Below are positions 1 through 9,278 of a stretch of 52,829 nucleotides of DNA, in pieces (position 1 is the first letter of the stretch; each line of letters begins with the position of its first letter). The position numbers and the translations under genes are program-made. This DNA comes from Chloroflexota bacterium (GTDB lineage: Bacteria; Chloroflexota; Ktedonobacteria; Ktedonobacterales; JACDGC01). The stretch is taken from the NCBI GenBank assembly GCA_021778805.1, contig JAJYBV010000007.1:1-52829 (forward strand), given 5' to 3'. Below the pieces are notes generated by a model. That model worked only from the letters and a program-made list of their open reading frames with translations. It was not told the DNA's origin and made no database searches.

Positions 1-92
1 GTAGTGTCATTTCCACTTTGCGCAAACAAGGTCATCAGGTATTGGATGGGATTCGTTCTTTGTTCGTTTTTACGCCTCCTTGTCTTGTGTAA
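1..92 (+). CDS. IS66-like transposase, C-terminal fragment
   Basis: Partial gene entering from the left edge. Reading from base 3, an open frame ends at TAA 90-92 and gives a C-terminus containing STLRKQGHQVLDGIRSLF. This resembles the conserved tail of IS66-family DDE transposases (TLRKQGR-VL-type motif). Only about 29 residues are visible, so the family call rests on this motif and on the element end that follows. The catalytic domain lies outside the window. Confidence 0.5.
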   Translation, partial: SVISTLRKQGHQVLDGIRSLFVFTPPCLV

Positions 93-124
93 ATTTCTTC
101 ACTTTATCCTTGCTAGGCAGTTAC
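1..124 (+). mobile_element. Right end of an IS66-like insertion sequence
   Basis: The transposase tail is followed by about 30 bases ending in TTAC at 121-124. Read on the other strand the terminus begins GTAACTGCCTAGCAAGG, and a GTAA terminus is typical of IS66-type elements. The exact boundary is inferred because the left end and the target duplication are outside the window. The element appears to be inserted in the gene read on the minus strand from 2987. Confidence 0.45.
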
Positions 125-2987
125 TAAACTGCAATTGTTTTTCTTGCAAAACACGGTATACATTTGGTTCATCAATGCTGTAATGGTGAATTTGAATAAA
201 CTTTGTCCATCCTTTTTTCAGCCTTGTCAGTTTTTGGGTATATCTCAGAATAATTTCAATAAGCTCAGGAATGGACATAGATGGCTGACTGAGGATATCA
301 ATATCGAATTGGCGAATAATAGCTTGACGCAATTCTTCTCTGCGTATTTTGGCGGAAGCATACACATCAGACATCATCAAAGCAATTTTCTTCGCAATTT
401 CTAATGTATCGATATTAGAAATTTCAAACCAGCTGGCAGTATTTATTGTTCTTTTCGTCCATTCAAACGAAACTATACCAATAATATACGGGCCTTCATA
501 TATTGGAAGCAGCAGCGCTGAAAAAACATCTTGTCCGAAAAAAGATTCTTTTGCGGTATTTGTTATGTTTGTATACTTCAATTCGTGTGTTGTTTGAATT
601 TCAAAAAGCGAGCGCAGTTTTGGCGTTAATTCAAAAAATTGATGGTTTTTTTGTGTGGTTTCCGGTTCCTCAGTGGTATATAATTCTAAAAGTCTGCATT
701 CAGTAACATCCGCGCCTTGATTTTTAGCAAACGTTCGTGCACCGGTAATTGGATTTAAAGAATATGCGTTTATCGTAGATAGTATTCTTACATATTCAGC
801 GCCGGTCAGTTTTTTTCCATTTAAAGCTAATTCATGCAGCGCCTCATTACGCATTCTACGGATTTTATCATATTCCTGCTGCTGAATTTGGCGCAGTGTA
901 TCAATTTTGCGATCAATATCATTAGATAAATCTTCGGTGGCTATATCAATAGCAATTTCCAAAGCCATTTGGCATTGATTAAGAACTAACGCTAACAAAT
1001 CGGCAAAAAATTCAATCCATAATGTATGCTCTTCCAAAAAATGAAATGGTTCTGAAGACTGAAGGTCTAACACTCCAAGACATTCTTTGCCTCGAGAAAT
1101 ATCGGTTGCCACTTCGCTTTTTGTATCTAAAAAGCCAGAAAAATAGTCATTTTGGCCAATTTTAGTTTCTTGCTCTACTATTGTAATTTGTTCGCGGAAC
1201 GCCCTGCCTGTAATACCGTCTTCTATCGGCCAAAACCGCTTTGTATTGGGAATACTATTCCCATTTATTGTATGAATAAATAACATTTTGTCATGCTCAA
1301 GTAAAATCTGAGCATTATTTACCCGTAATTTTTTGCTGGCTTCTTTCAAAATATACGATAGAATTTTGTCATGAATAGTCTGCGTATCGGTTATTTTTTT
1401 TATAGCTAACTCTAGTTTAGAATTTTCATCTTGCGCAAATAACGGCGCCAGCATCTGCTGAATTTCGCTGGTATATTTCAATTTCTGTTCATTTCTTTGC
1501 CAATTTTGTATATCTTTTATCCGAAGCAGCAAATGCGCAAAAGTTTTTGCCAATATTTCTAAATATTCTCGATCTTCCGCGTTAAACGCATCTGGTTTCG
1601 GTGAAATCAAATCAATCACACCAATTGTTTGATTTTGATGGAGAATCGGGATAAACAATTCGCTGCCATGCAAGTAATCGGGGCCGAGATTTTGCCATCT
1701 AGGATCATTCGGCTGTAATTGTATGACCTTATTTGTAAGAAATACCTCCTGAGAACCGGAATGAGCCAATCCATTAAGCCGCCATTGCTTTCTTTCCAGT
1801 GTATAGTTTCCCATCCGAGCATAAACACCGATATAACTATCTATTTCTGCAGCAGAAGATGGAACACCGCGCAGACGTATATTTTGCATTAAATCTGTTT
1901 TTAATAACAACCCTGCGGAAACGTCTACTTCACATACAATTTGAGTGGCAATACGCAGAAGCTGCCAATAATCGCTTTTTAAATCATCGGGATTAATGAT
2001 GGTAAAAATCTGTGATTCCGCGTCGTGCAGCATAGTATTGATAACATCGTTATCCGTTATGTTTTCCAGCGGATATGCCTCCAGCAACTGAGCGAATATT
2101 GCAGTATATTTTGTTTGTATATTCGTTTGTATTTCTGCTGTTAATATATTCGGCTCATCATTTTCAATATTTATCGCGCCAAGAATCGAACCATCCGGAC
2201 GTTTTAAAATAATAATCAACGCCGAACGGGTTTTGCGCAAATGCGTGTCATCAACACTTCCCGGCGCAACGACAGGGGAAAGTATCGATTGTTTTTGCTG
2301 CAATGCAATGCCCATGCGGCCCTCACCAGCGCGTACCCGAAAATGCAACCCCGAAGATGAGTCAGGATTCAGCTCAATGGTAAAGATTTGTTCAGGGTCG
2401 GGAATATAACCCATGACTTCCACAAATGAATTAGAGGGAAGATCTGCCAGTATGTTATCTAATTGGTCTGACATATCCTTGCGTATGCTCCGCATTTTAG
2501 AAATATAAATGTTTGGGGTTGTGTCAATGGTGTTTGCAATATGCTCGATTAAATGCGCGTACATTGATATCAAAATGGTATCTAATTCATCAAATGAACC
2601 AGATTGCGCTTCAGCGCAGAGCACGGTTTGCACATTATTATTTAATTTAATGGGAGTAATAATAATGTTATTCTGATTTTTACTTTGCGTCAGCGTGATT
2701 ACTTTATCGCTTTGCTTTGCTTGATCAATTGTGTCCTGCAATTCTTGGGAACGCTTTATTCTGGTTATATCTGTGAATTTCGGGGATCGTATTTCCAAAT
2801 TATCGGGGTTTATATAATACGTAGTTCGAGGATTTGCGTTAACATCATTGCATAAATTTTCGATAATCAATTGCTCTATTTCACGCATATCAACATTTTT
2901 CTGCGCTGCATGATCGGTGATTCGATTTTGAGTATCTAAAAACGTTTTTAATTTTTTTAAATTTTCTGATGATTTGTTACCAAACAT
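99..2987 (-). CDS. Multi-GAF-domain protein, apparently truncated by an IS
   Basis: Soluble 962-residue protein made of serial GAF-like sensory domains at roughly residues 20-155, 180-305, 335-490, 540-680 and 740-885, joined by helical linkers (for example around 690-735). I see no transmembrane segment and no kinase, GGDEF or HTH output domain. GAF domains bind small ligands or cofactors and normally regulate an attached output. A sixth GAF seems to begin at about 905 but stops after some 55 residues, and the last seven residues (NCLARIK) are encoded by the neighbouring insertion-sequence end. The ATG start has a good AGGAG site seven bases upstream (2996-3000). The gene is probably a broken sensor lacking its C-terminal part. 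Confidence 0.75.
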   Translation of the reverse strand: MFGNKSSENLKKLKTFLDTQNRITDHAAQKNVDMREIEQLIIENLCNDVNANPRTTYYINPDNLEIRSPKFTDITRIKRSQELQDTIDQAKQSDKVITLTQSKNQNNIIITPIKLNNNVQTVLCAEAQSGSFDELDTILISMYAHLIEHIANTIDTTPNIYISKMRSIRKDMSDQLDNILADLPSNSFVEVMGYIPDPEQIFTIELNPDSSSGLHFRVRAGEGRMGIALQQKQSILSPVVAPGSVDDTHLRKTRSALIIILKRPDGSILGAINIENDEPNILTAEIQTNIQTKYTAIFAQLLEAYPLENITDNDVINTMLHDAESQIFTIINPDDLKSDYWQLLRIATQIVCEVDVSAGLLLKTDLMQNIRLRGVPSSAAEIDSYIGVYARMGNYTLERKQWRLNGLAHSGSQEVFLTNKVIQLQPNDPRWQNLGPDYLHGSELFIPILHQNQTIGVIDLISPKPDAFNAEDREYLEILAKTFAHLLLRIKDIQNWQRNEQKLKYTSEIQQMLAPLFAQDENSKLELAIKKITDTQTIHDKILSYILKEASKKLRVNNAQILLEHDKMLFIHTINGNSIPNTKRFWPIEDGITGRAFREQITIVEQETKIGQNDYFSGFLDTKSEVATDISRGKECLGVLDLQSSEPFHFLEEHTLWIEFFADLLALVLNQCQMALEIAIDIATEDLSNDIDRKIDTLRQIQQQEYDKIRRMRNEALHELALNGKKLTGAEYVRILSTINAYSLNPITGARTFAKNQGADVTECRLLELYTTEEPETTQKNHQFFELTPKLRSLFEIQTTHELKYTNITNTAKESFFGQDVFSALLLPIYEGPYIIGIVSFEWTKRTINTASWFEISNIDTLEIAKKIALMMSDVYASAKIRREELRQAIIRQFDIDILSQPSMSIPELIEIILRYTQKLTRLKKGWTKFIQIHHYSIDEPNVYRVLQEKQLQFSNCLARIK

Positions 2988-3049
2988 ATATGTTACTCCT
3001 GATATATTTCATCATAGAGCATTATAACATATGTTTATTTAAAAATCTA

Positions 3050-3180
3050 GTACTATTTTAAAATTTAAAATATATTTAATATTATCGCAAAAAATAGCAG
3101 TTAAGCGATATTTAATTAATATTAAATATCGCTTGCTTATTGTTGTGCTCAAGAGTAATTATTCATAGCTAATCACGGGG
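3050..3180. other. A+T-rich non-coding spacer
   Basis: Upstream of the GAF gene lies a strongly A+T-rich stretch with the inverted sequence TTAATATTAAATATCG / CGATATTTAATTAA around 3104-3132. It may hold the promoter of the GAF gene. No gene is visible. Confidence 0.3.
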
Positions 3181-3241
3181 TATAGTCAATATCAACAAAG
3201 AAGAACAAAATATAAATAACACTAAAGATACGGGACAGTAT

Positions 3242-4215
3242 AGGCGGCAAAGGCGACACAAAACGAACACCACATGATGAGATGATGATCTTTGATATTT
3301 TCTTCAGGATGAAGACCAACAGAGCAGAGTACATTGAGTGCCCCATAGCGCCTGTTGTTGAACAAACACTGCACGGTACACACGGGTGGAGGTGGGGAAA
3401 CAAGCCACACGATTATGATCTTTGATATTTTAATCAGGATGAAGATCAACTGAGCGGAGTACATTGAGTGCCCCATAGCGCCTGTTGTTGAACAAACACT
3501 GACCGTCTACACACGGGTGGAGGTGGGGAAACAAGCCACACGATGATGGTCTTTGATATTTTAATCAGGATGAAGACCAACAGAGCAGAGTACAATGAGT
3601 GCCCCATAGTGCCTGTTGTTGAACAAACACTGCACGGTACCCATGGGTGGAGTGGGGAAACAAGCCACACGATTATGAACTTTACTATTTTAATTGGGAT
3701 GAAGATCAACAGAGCGGAGTACATTGAGTGCCCTAAAATCTCTTTTTTATAAACAAACACTGCACGGTACACACGGGTGGAGGTGGGGAAACAAGCCACA
3801 CGATTCATCGTGTGGTGTTCGTTTTGTGGCCGCCCAACCACCTACACAGCACCGAAACACAAGCGCCGCCACATCGCGTTTGTTTTAGAGCATACACTGC
3901 ACGGTACACATTGAGGCAATGCAATCCGGTAGGGGCGACCCTTGCGGTCGCCCTTGCTGCTCGGCTACCAATATTTCCCATCGGAAAAATAAAATAAAAA
4001 GAGATTTTGGGGACACCCCAAGCCCCGCGTAAGGGGCTACCGCCCCTTACGTATCCCTGATTATGCTGGTATATCTTATCCCTCTTTAATTGTTAAAGAC
4101 CATAATCGTGTGGTGTTCGTTTTGTGGCCGCCCAACCACCTACACCGCTCCGAAGCACAAGCGCCGCCCCATATCGTTTATTTTAGAGCATACGCCGCGC
4201 AAACGTATCCCAGCG
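3242..4215. repeat. Composite dispersed repeat, locus 1 (modules E x4, D, B, A, D)
   Basis: Non-coding mosaic of modules that recur at seven other places in the window. Order: a D fragment (3242-3284), four tandem E units (3287-3804), D (3805-3895), the joint GCACGGTACACA, the palindromic B module with GGGGCGACCCTTGCGGTCGCCC (about 3905-3975), the A module GGGGACACCCCAAGCCCCGC followed by AAGGGGCTACCGCCCCTTACG (about 4009-4053), then a second D copy (4100-4195). Several frames stay open across the units, but their translations are products of the repeats, not genes. The inverted copy at 40644-41024 has the same module order. Confidence 0.85.
3287..3804. repeat. Four tandem ~130-bp E units
   Basis: The string TTTGATATTT (TTTACTATTT in the last copy) recurs at 3291, 3421, 3552 and 3681, giving periods of 130, 131 and 129 bases. 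Each unit continues through CAGGATGAAGA-CAAC, GTGCCCCATAG, TTGTTGAACAAACACTG and GTGGGGAAACAAGCCACACG. Copies differ by scattered substitutions, and the fourth has diverged in its middle. The array is bracketed by inverted 23-base sequences at 3258-3280 and 3805-3827 that match at 22 positions. Confidence 0.85.
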
Positions 4216-4356
4216 TTTGTGGCCAAGCGACGCGCAGTTGTTGGAGGAGCTTTACCTACCTGGAAAATAACAAAAACAAAGCGAATAGGCTTTGCTCATA
4301 TCTCAGAGACCTGCCTATTCGCCTGTTGCAAAAACTCTATTATTTTAAGAGAATTT

Positions 4357-6207
4357 TTAATCTTCTGCTTGGGAAGATGAATTATCGCGATATTTTGATC
4401 GATCTTGCTGCGTAAGCAACCGTTTGCGCAATCGAATATTTTTAGGAGTCACTTCTACCAATTCATCACTGCTAATAAAGTCTAATGACTGCTCTAAACT
4501 TAAAATAATCGGCGGAGTAAGACGCACTGCAATATCTGATGTAGAAGAACGGACATTGGTTTGCTTTTTCTCTTTGCAGATATTTACGACAATATCTTCT
4601 GCGCGGGTATTTACCCCAACAACCATACCCTCATATACCTGTGTGCCCGGCTCAATAAAGGTATTGCCGCGCTGTTGGGCGTTATTTAATCCATAGGTAG
4701 TCGCAGTGCCCTTTTCCGTAGCAATCAATGAACCGTTGCGGGTTATGCCTAACGGTCCCATCCACGGCTGATAGCCCAAAAATTCACTGGAAATCGCTCC
4801 GTTACCCTGCACCAGCGTTAAAAACTGGTTGCGGAATCCGATTAATCCGCGAGTTGGAATAATATATTCCAGCCGCACGCCGCCGCGGCCATCATGCCGC
4901 ATATCTGCTACTTTTGCCATACGTTTGGCCAATTGCTCACTAATTGCGCCGATATATTGCTCAAACGTATCTATGACCAAGCGCTCCACCGGCTCGTGTT
5001 TCTTGCCGTCAACCATTTTAATGATTACTTCTGGACGTGATACCTGAATTTCGTAACCCTCGCGCCGCATCGTTTCAATCAATATGGAAAGATGCAGCTC
5101 GCCGCGGCCAGACACAACAAATTCATCCGCGCTATTGCCGTCGTGTACTCTTAAACTCACATTCGTTTCAAGTTCGCGGTACAAGCGTGCGCGAATCTGC
5201 CGGGAAGTAACCCATTTGCCTTCTCTGCCAGAAAACGGGCTAGTATTCACGCCAAAAGTCATTTTCAAGGTTGGCTCACTAATGTGAATGGTCGGCATCG
5301 CCTCGGGGGTTGAATAATCCGTTAACGTTTCGCCAATATTTACTTCTTCCAGCCCGGTTATAGCCACGATATCACCGGCAAACGCTGAATCAATTTCAGT
5401 TTTATGCAAACCTTGATAGGTATATACATTGGCAATTTTGTGGCGTGTTATCGCGCCTTCCCGATCGATCCGCGCAATTTGCATACCCTGAGTAAACCTG
5501 CCACGATGAATTCGGCCGATTGCATAGCGGCCTTTGTAATCATCATAATCCAGCGCGGTTACCAACAGCTGCGCTGGAGAATCTGCGTCAATAATTGGCG
5601 CCGGCATGGTTTGAATGATGGTTTCAAATAACGGTTTCAAATCCTGGCTGTCGTCATCCAGCGAGCGTTTAGCAATTCCTTGCCGGCCAATTGCATATAA
5701 CACGGGGAAATCTAACTGATCATCAGTTGTTGCAAGATCCAGGAAAAGATCTTGAGTCAGATTCAGCACTTCTTGCACGCGCGCGTCTTTGCGGTCGATT
5801 TTATTAATAACCACAACCGGTTTTAAGCCGAGTTCAAACGCCTTTTGCAGCACAAAACGTGTTTGCGGCATCGGCCCTTCAGCGGCGTCTACAAGCAGAA
5901 TGCAGCCGTCGGCCATATTCAGCACGCGCTCTACTTCTCCGCTGAAATCAGCGTGCCCCGGAGTGTCTATAATATTAATTTTGATATTGCCGTACATAAT
6001 CGCGGTATTTTTAGCAAGAATGGTAATGCCGCGTTCCCGCTCCAAAGCGTTAGAATCCATAATCAGTTCGCCGACCTGCTGATTATCTCTAAATATTTTA
6101 CTTTGCTTTAATAATCCATCAACAAGCGTTGTTTTCCCATGGTCGACGTGAGCTATAATGGCGATATTGCGAATGTCTTCGCGGCTGGTTAGTGTTGTTT
6201 GATTCAC
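4357..6207 (-). CDS. typA: Ribosome-associated GTPase TypA/BipA
   Basis: Translational GTPase of the TypA/BipA family, 616 residues and so of usual length. It binds ribosomes and assists assembly and translation under stress. The G1 motif AHVDHGKTT is at residues 19-27, followed by the switch-I stretch [12 protein letters not shown], the G3 motif DTPGHADF and the G4 motif NKID. Downstream come the EF-G-like domains, with the typical [13 protein letters not shown] region and the C-terminal BipA-specific domain. The start is a GTG (CAC on the plus strand at 6205-6207), with the family-typical short leader before [15 protein letters not shown] and only a weak GAG-type ribosome site. It is monocistronic and its 3' end faces the repeat region. 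Confidence 0.96.
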   Translation of the reverse strand: MNQTTLTSREDIRNIAIIAHVDHGKTTLVDGLLKQSKIFRDNQQVGELIMDSNALERERGITILAKNTAIMYGNIKINIIDTPGHADFSGEVERVLNMADGCILLVDAAEGPMPQTRFVLQKAFELGLKPVVVINKIDRKDARVQEVLNLTQDLFLDLATTDDQLDFPVLYAIGRQGIAKRSLDDDSQDLKPLFETIIQTMPAPIIDADSPAQLLVTALDYDDYKGRYAIGRIHRGRFTQGMQIARIDREGAITRHKIANVYTYQGLHKTEIDSAFAGDIVAITGLEEVNIGETLTDYSTPEAMPTIHISEPTLKMTFGVNTSPFSGREGKWVTSRQIRARLYRELETNVSLRVHDGNSADEFVVSGRGELHLSILIETMRREGYEIQVSRPEVIIKMVDGKKHEPVERLVIDTFEQYIGAISEQLAKRMAKVADMRHDGRGGVRLEYIIPTRGLIGFRNQFLTLVQGNGAISSEFLGYQPWMGPLGITRNGSLIATEKGTATTYGLNNAQQRGNTFIEPGTQVYEGMVVGVNTRAEDIVVNICKEKKQTNVRSSTSDIAVRLTPPIILSLEQSLDFISSDELVEVTPKNIRLRKRLLTQQDRSKYRDNSSSQAED

Positions 6208-6739
6208 AAAGGTTTCTCAACTTATATTTCAATTTTGATTAGCTTTTAGGACTTTTTACGTGATCTGATTAAAACGTTCACTTGATCCCTACAATGGATT
6301 TTGTACTTGCACAACGGCAAGAAGGCTATACAAGTGAAAATTCTGCCTCATAAAATTATTCTCGCTCGGTGAATGCCGGCGCAGCATCAAGATAGCTGCA
6401 TCATTCCGCGTAAATTGCCGCTGAGATTGTAAAGCCTCGATAGAATATGCAGGAGGAAGCTTAATTTTATAGAAACATTTGCCCACCTGCAAGAGAACTT
6501 ATCTCGTGCATTTTGACAGAATGACGCATAAAATCGCCTGCGCAGGCATGTCGCGTCGGCGCAGGCAAAGCAGTTTTATGAAAAAGCACATGTAAACTTA
6601 GTTACATGTAAAGTATAGCACAATTATAAGTAATTTTCCAAAATACTCTTTTGGGGAATGCCGCCATTTAGCGCAAAACCAAATAGATCTTGCCTATGCG
6701 CCAGCAAAGCGGCTAAACACTCGCAAAAATCCTGCTGTT
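6208..6739. other. Intergenic region without a credible gene
   Basis: About 530 bases between typA and the HTH-like gene. A 67-codon minus-strand frame (6289-6492) has no convincing composition or ribosome site. Visible structure: an imperfect hairpin with arms GCCTGCGC (6536-6543) and GCGCAGGC (6559-6566), and the separate inverted repeat described at 6588-6609. Confidence 0.5.
6588..6609. promoter_or_regulatory. Inverted repeat ACATGTAA-N6-TTACATGT
   Basis: Perfect 8-base arms with a 6-base spacer lie in the region between typA and the downstream end of the sigma-factor operon. It has the shape of a dimeric-regulator operator, but no promoter or cognate regulator could be assigned. Confidence 0.3.
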
Positions 6740-7381
6740 TTACGGCACATTACGCCAAACACTGCGATCAGCCTCGTTCATTTGCGGGCTTTTCGCTATG
6801 GCTTCGGCAAAAGATTGTATGGCAGGCTTATTTGCAGAAATATCGGCTGCTGTTTGCGCAACACCTTGCCGCAGCGCAGGGCTGGCCTGCGGTGTGTGAA
6901 AAGACGCCATTAACGCCGCGCGGATGGTTTCCGCGCCTTCCTGTAAAAACTGCGCCAATGTATCAATAAACGTCTCCGGTATCGTCGATATATCAATAAC
7001 GCCGCGCGCCATTTTATCAATGACATCTACACCAACACGCAAATTTTTGGCTGCTTCTACCCGCCTCTTCTTTTTACTTTCCAGCAGCGCAACCAAGGTT
7101 AAAGTACTAGCAGGTTGGGGCTGAGCTTGAAATTGCTGTAAAACGATAGCAAAACTTTTATCCACTTCCGCAACAAAAGCAGGATCAGGATTTTGTTCAA
7201 ATGCTGCGCTAGATTCCAGCAGCAACGCTGTTTCCATTATATCATCGGTATATTCCGGATATTGTTTCAGCCACGTTTTAACGAGATTCCGTCCGCTTTC
7301 TACATTGGAATGAAAGGTTTCAATCAGCTGAAGTTCCAGGTTTTCCGGAAGCAGCTGCTTGTTATGAGAATTATTATTCAT
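6740..7381 (-). CDS. Sigma-factor partner protein with HTH-like core
   Basis: Protein of 213 residues (from ATG 7381) translationally coupled to the sigma factor, since ATGAATAA overlaps the two genes by eight bases. It has no transmembrane segment and no zinc-binding anti-sigma motif. Residues about 100-155 (KNLRVGVDVIDKMARGVID, then TIPETFIDTLAQFLQ) resemble a short XRE-like helix-turn-helix seen beside sigma factors. The C-terminal ~50 residues look flexible and Ala-rich. The pairing suggests a regulator or anti-sigma-like partner of the adjacent factor, but this is inference. An alternative GTG start at 7393 would add four residues. Confidence 0.6.
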   Translation of the reverse strand: MNNNSHNKQLLPENLELQLIETFHSNVESGRNLVKTWLKQYPEYTDDIMETALLLESSAAFEQNPDPAFVAEVDKSFAIVLQQFQAQPQPASTLTLVALLESKKKRRVEAAKNLRVGVDVIDKMARGVIDISTIPETFIDTLAQFLQEGAETIRAALMASFHTPQASPALRQGVAQTAADISANKPAIQSFAEAIAKSPQMNEADRSVWRNVP

Positions 7382-8171
7382 GTGTGTCACCACTTTGAAA
7401 TAAAGAATCTGGTGAAAGCTGGCTTTTCAAGTATTGCATTGCCTGTTGATAGTGATTTCGCGCGGTTCTGTCGGATATCTTCATGATCGAAGCGATTTCA
7501 TTCCATTGCATGTGCAAAAAAACACGCATGTACACAATATTTACGTCTTCATGGCTATTAAGCAACAGCAAAACATCCCTAATTTGGTTTTGGTCTGCCA
7601 CTTCATTTTCCAAAGAATAGTTGTCAGCAATTTCCAACGGTTCCTGACGTTCCTCGGAATTTGGCCGGACGTAGTCTATTGAAACCATATTGGTTTGAGG
7701 AATATGGCGCGGCTTCCCTGCCGATGCCGTTTGGTCATTTCCTTGTTTAGAAAAACCTTCATCTCGATTCATTTTTTTAAATGTATCAATACAAATTCGA
7801 TGATGATAGACCTTAAAATTTTGTTGCATAAAAGGGATTTCCTGCATATTTTTTTGCTGTATTATTTCATTCCAAATTTTTGTGTTGATTTCGGAAACAG
7901 CTTCTACCAACAGATGCTGTTTAGATTTGAAACCGAAAAGATACGCCGGAGAATACTGTTGTATTCTGGGATATAGCACTAATCCATAAATCCGTTTAGC
8001 AAGATCTTTGTTATCTATTGATATGAAATACCGAATACACGAAATCACAAACATATCAGTGTATGCATAAGTTCCTGTGCTTGTTTTAGTTTGGAACTGC
8101 AGAATATCCGAATCTGTTTTCAAAACATATTCCTCTGGTTGAAAAAGCAGATCGGAAGAGTTAAAAGACAT
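7374..8171 (-). CDS. ECF-like RNA polymerase sigma factor
   Basis: Sigma-70-family protein of 265 residues. Region 2 appears to lie around residues 60-135 (QHLLVEAVSEINTKIWNEII and ICIDTFKKMN). A long polar linker follows, then a region-4 helix-turn-helix at about 220-250 (MQWNEIASIMKISDRTARN). It should direct RNA polymerase to a specific promoter set, but the target is not visible. The start ATG is preceded by GAGGAAC in good position. It is longer than most ECF factors because of an N-terminal segment of some 50 residues and the linker, so it could belong to a lineage-specific sigma group. It forms a two-gene operon with the HTH-like partner. Confidence 0.72.
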   Translation of the reverse strand: MSFNSSDLLFQPEEYVLKTDSDILQFQTKTSTGTYAYTDMFVISCIRYFISIDNKDLAKRIYGLVLYPRIQQYSPAYLFGFKSKQHLLVEAVSEINTKIWNEIIQQKNMQEIPFMQQNFKVYHHRICIDTFKKMNRDEGFSKQGNDQTASAGKPRHIPQTNMVSIDYVRPNSEERQEPLEIADNYSLENEVADQNQIRDVLLLLNSHEDVNIVYMRVFLHMQWNEIASIMKISDRTARNHYQQAMQYLKSQLSPDSLFQSGDTHE

Positions 8172-8345
8172 GATAAGTTCCTCAGCCTGTTAACAAAAGA
8201 TATCGATATTATACAACACAATTGGCGATAAAATAATGGGATAATCCTAGAAAAGTGACGGAATAGTATCCAATTCGTTATATTATTCTGATATAGTAAA
8301 AATAAAATATAATTTTATTTCAGCAGAACAGAGGCGTTATTGTTT

Positions 8346-9278
8346 ATGCTCTATTGGCTTGTCCTGTTTGCTCAGCGATTGGCAGGCGTTACGCCACGAC
8401 GCATTCGCTGGTTTATTGGCGGCGCAATCACCGAGCTGGTCTATTGGATGTGGCGCGAAAAACGGATTGCAACCGAAAAAAATATGAGCATCGTGCTGGA
8501 TCTACCTAAAACTCATCCCAAGGTTCGCCAATATGCCCGGCTTTCGTGGCGAAATTACGGCCATTATGTGGCGGATTTGTTTGATATTGCAAATCATCCG
8601 CCATCGTATTATTTCGACCACGCTATAAATTTTACCAACGACGAAACAAGCCCTGATAGGCGCGTGCTTGCAGCGCATGCATTGGGCAAAGGAGTTTTCG
8701 TTGCCACTGCGCATTTTGGCAATTGGGATATCGCGGGTACGCTGCTGGCAAAACTGCACCCGTTATACGCCATTGCCGAACAGATGCCCGATAAAAAAGT
8801 GAATGATTTAGTGCAGCAGCAGCGGAAAGATATGGGCATGCTGCTGATATTTACCGGTGGCGCGCTGCGCGAAATGCTGCGGTTGCTGCGCGCCGGCGAA
8901 ATTATTGCCACACCCATCGATCGCCCAGTTCCGCCGAACGAAGGCATACCCGTTACATTTTTTAACCATACGGCTTATGTGCCGCGCGGTTTAGGCGCTA
9001 TTGCCGCAAAAACCGGATCTGCCATAGTTTCGGGATACGTTTTTTATGTTACCCCAAATACCTATAAGGCCGAGGTTTTTGATCCAATATTCATTGAAAA
9101 ATCGGGCAATGACCAGCAAGACGCAATAGACGCCACACAAGCAATGTACACCAGTTTGGAACAAGTTATTAAAGAAAATCCCACGCAATGGTATATGTTC
9201 CGCCAGTTTTGGCCGGAAAGTGAAATTACCCGGCATGAATCTGACGTACACACCAAAGAAAGTGAAGCAGCGCTGTGA
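8346..9278 (+). CDS. Lysophospholipid acyltransferase family protein (LpxL/PatA-like)
   Basis: Membrane-associated acyltransferase of about 310 residues. The catalytic H-x4-D motif is seen as HFGNWD in the segment FVATAHFGNWDIAG, followed by a GGALREML-type substrate-binding stretch. The N-terminus is hydrophobic and could anchor it. Homologues acylate lipid A in Gram-negatives (LpxL) or phosphatidylinositol mannosides in Actinobacteria (PatA). The PimA-like and CDP-alcohol transferase genes downstream favour the second substrate class. GAGG lies at 8331-8334, and a TTG at 8340 is an alternative start. The 3' end overlaps the next gene by the four bases GTGA, implying coupled translation. Confidence 0.82.
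   Translation: MLYWLVLFAQRLAGVTPRRIRWFIGGAITELVYWMWREKRIATEKNMSIVLDLPKTHPKVRQYARLSWRNYGHYVADLFDIANHPPSYYFDHAINFTNDETSPDRRVLAAHALGKGVFVATAHFGNWDIAGTLLAKLHPLYAIAEQMPDKKVNDLVQQQRKDMGMLLIFTGGALREMLRLLRAGEIIATPIDRPVPPNEGIPVTFFNHTAYVPRGLGAIAAKTGSAIVSGYVFYVTPNTYKAEVFDPIFIEKSGNDQQDAIDATQAMYTSLEQVIKENPTQWYMFRQFWPESEITRHESDVHTKESEAAL

Noticed and set aside
3287-3804. CRISPR array
   Set aside because: The repeats are contiguous ~130-bp units without variable spacers, and no cas genes are present.
3446-3841. 131-codon minus-strand frame and several neighbours at 3173-3752
   Set aside because: They are translations of the tandem E repeats. The same peptide fragments (HSMYSALLVFI, VWLVSPPPP) recur in every unit and in other frames, and there is no ribosome site.
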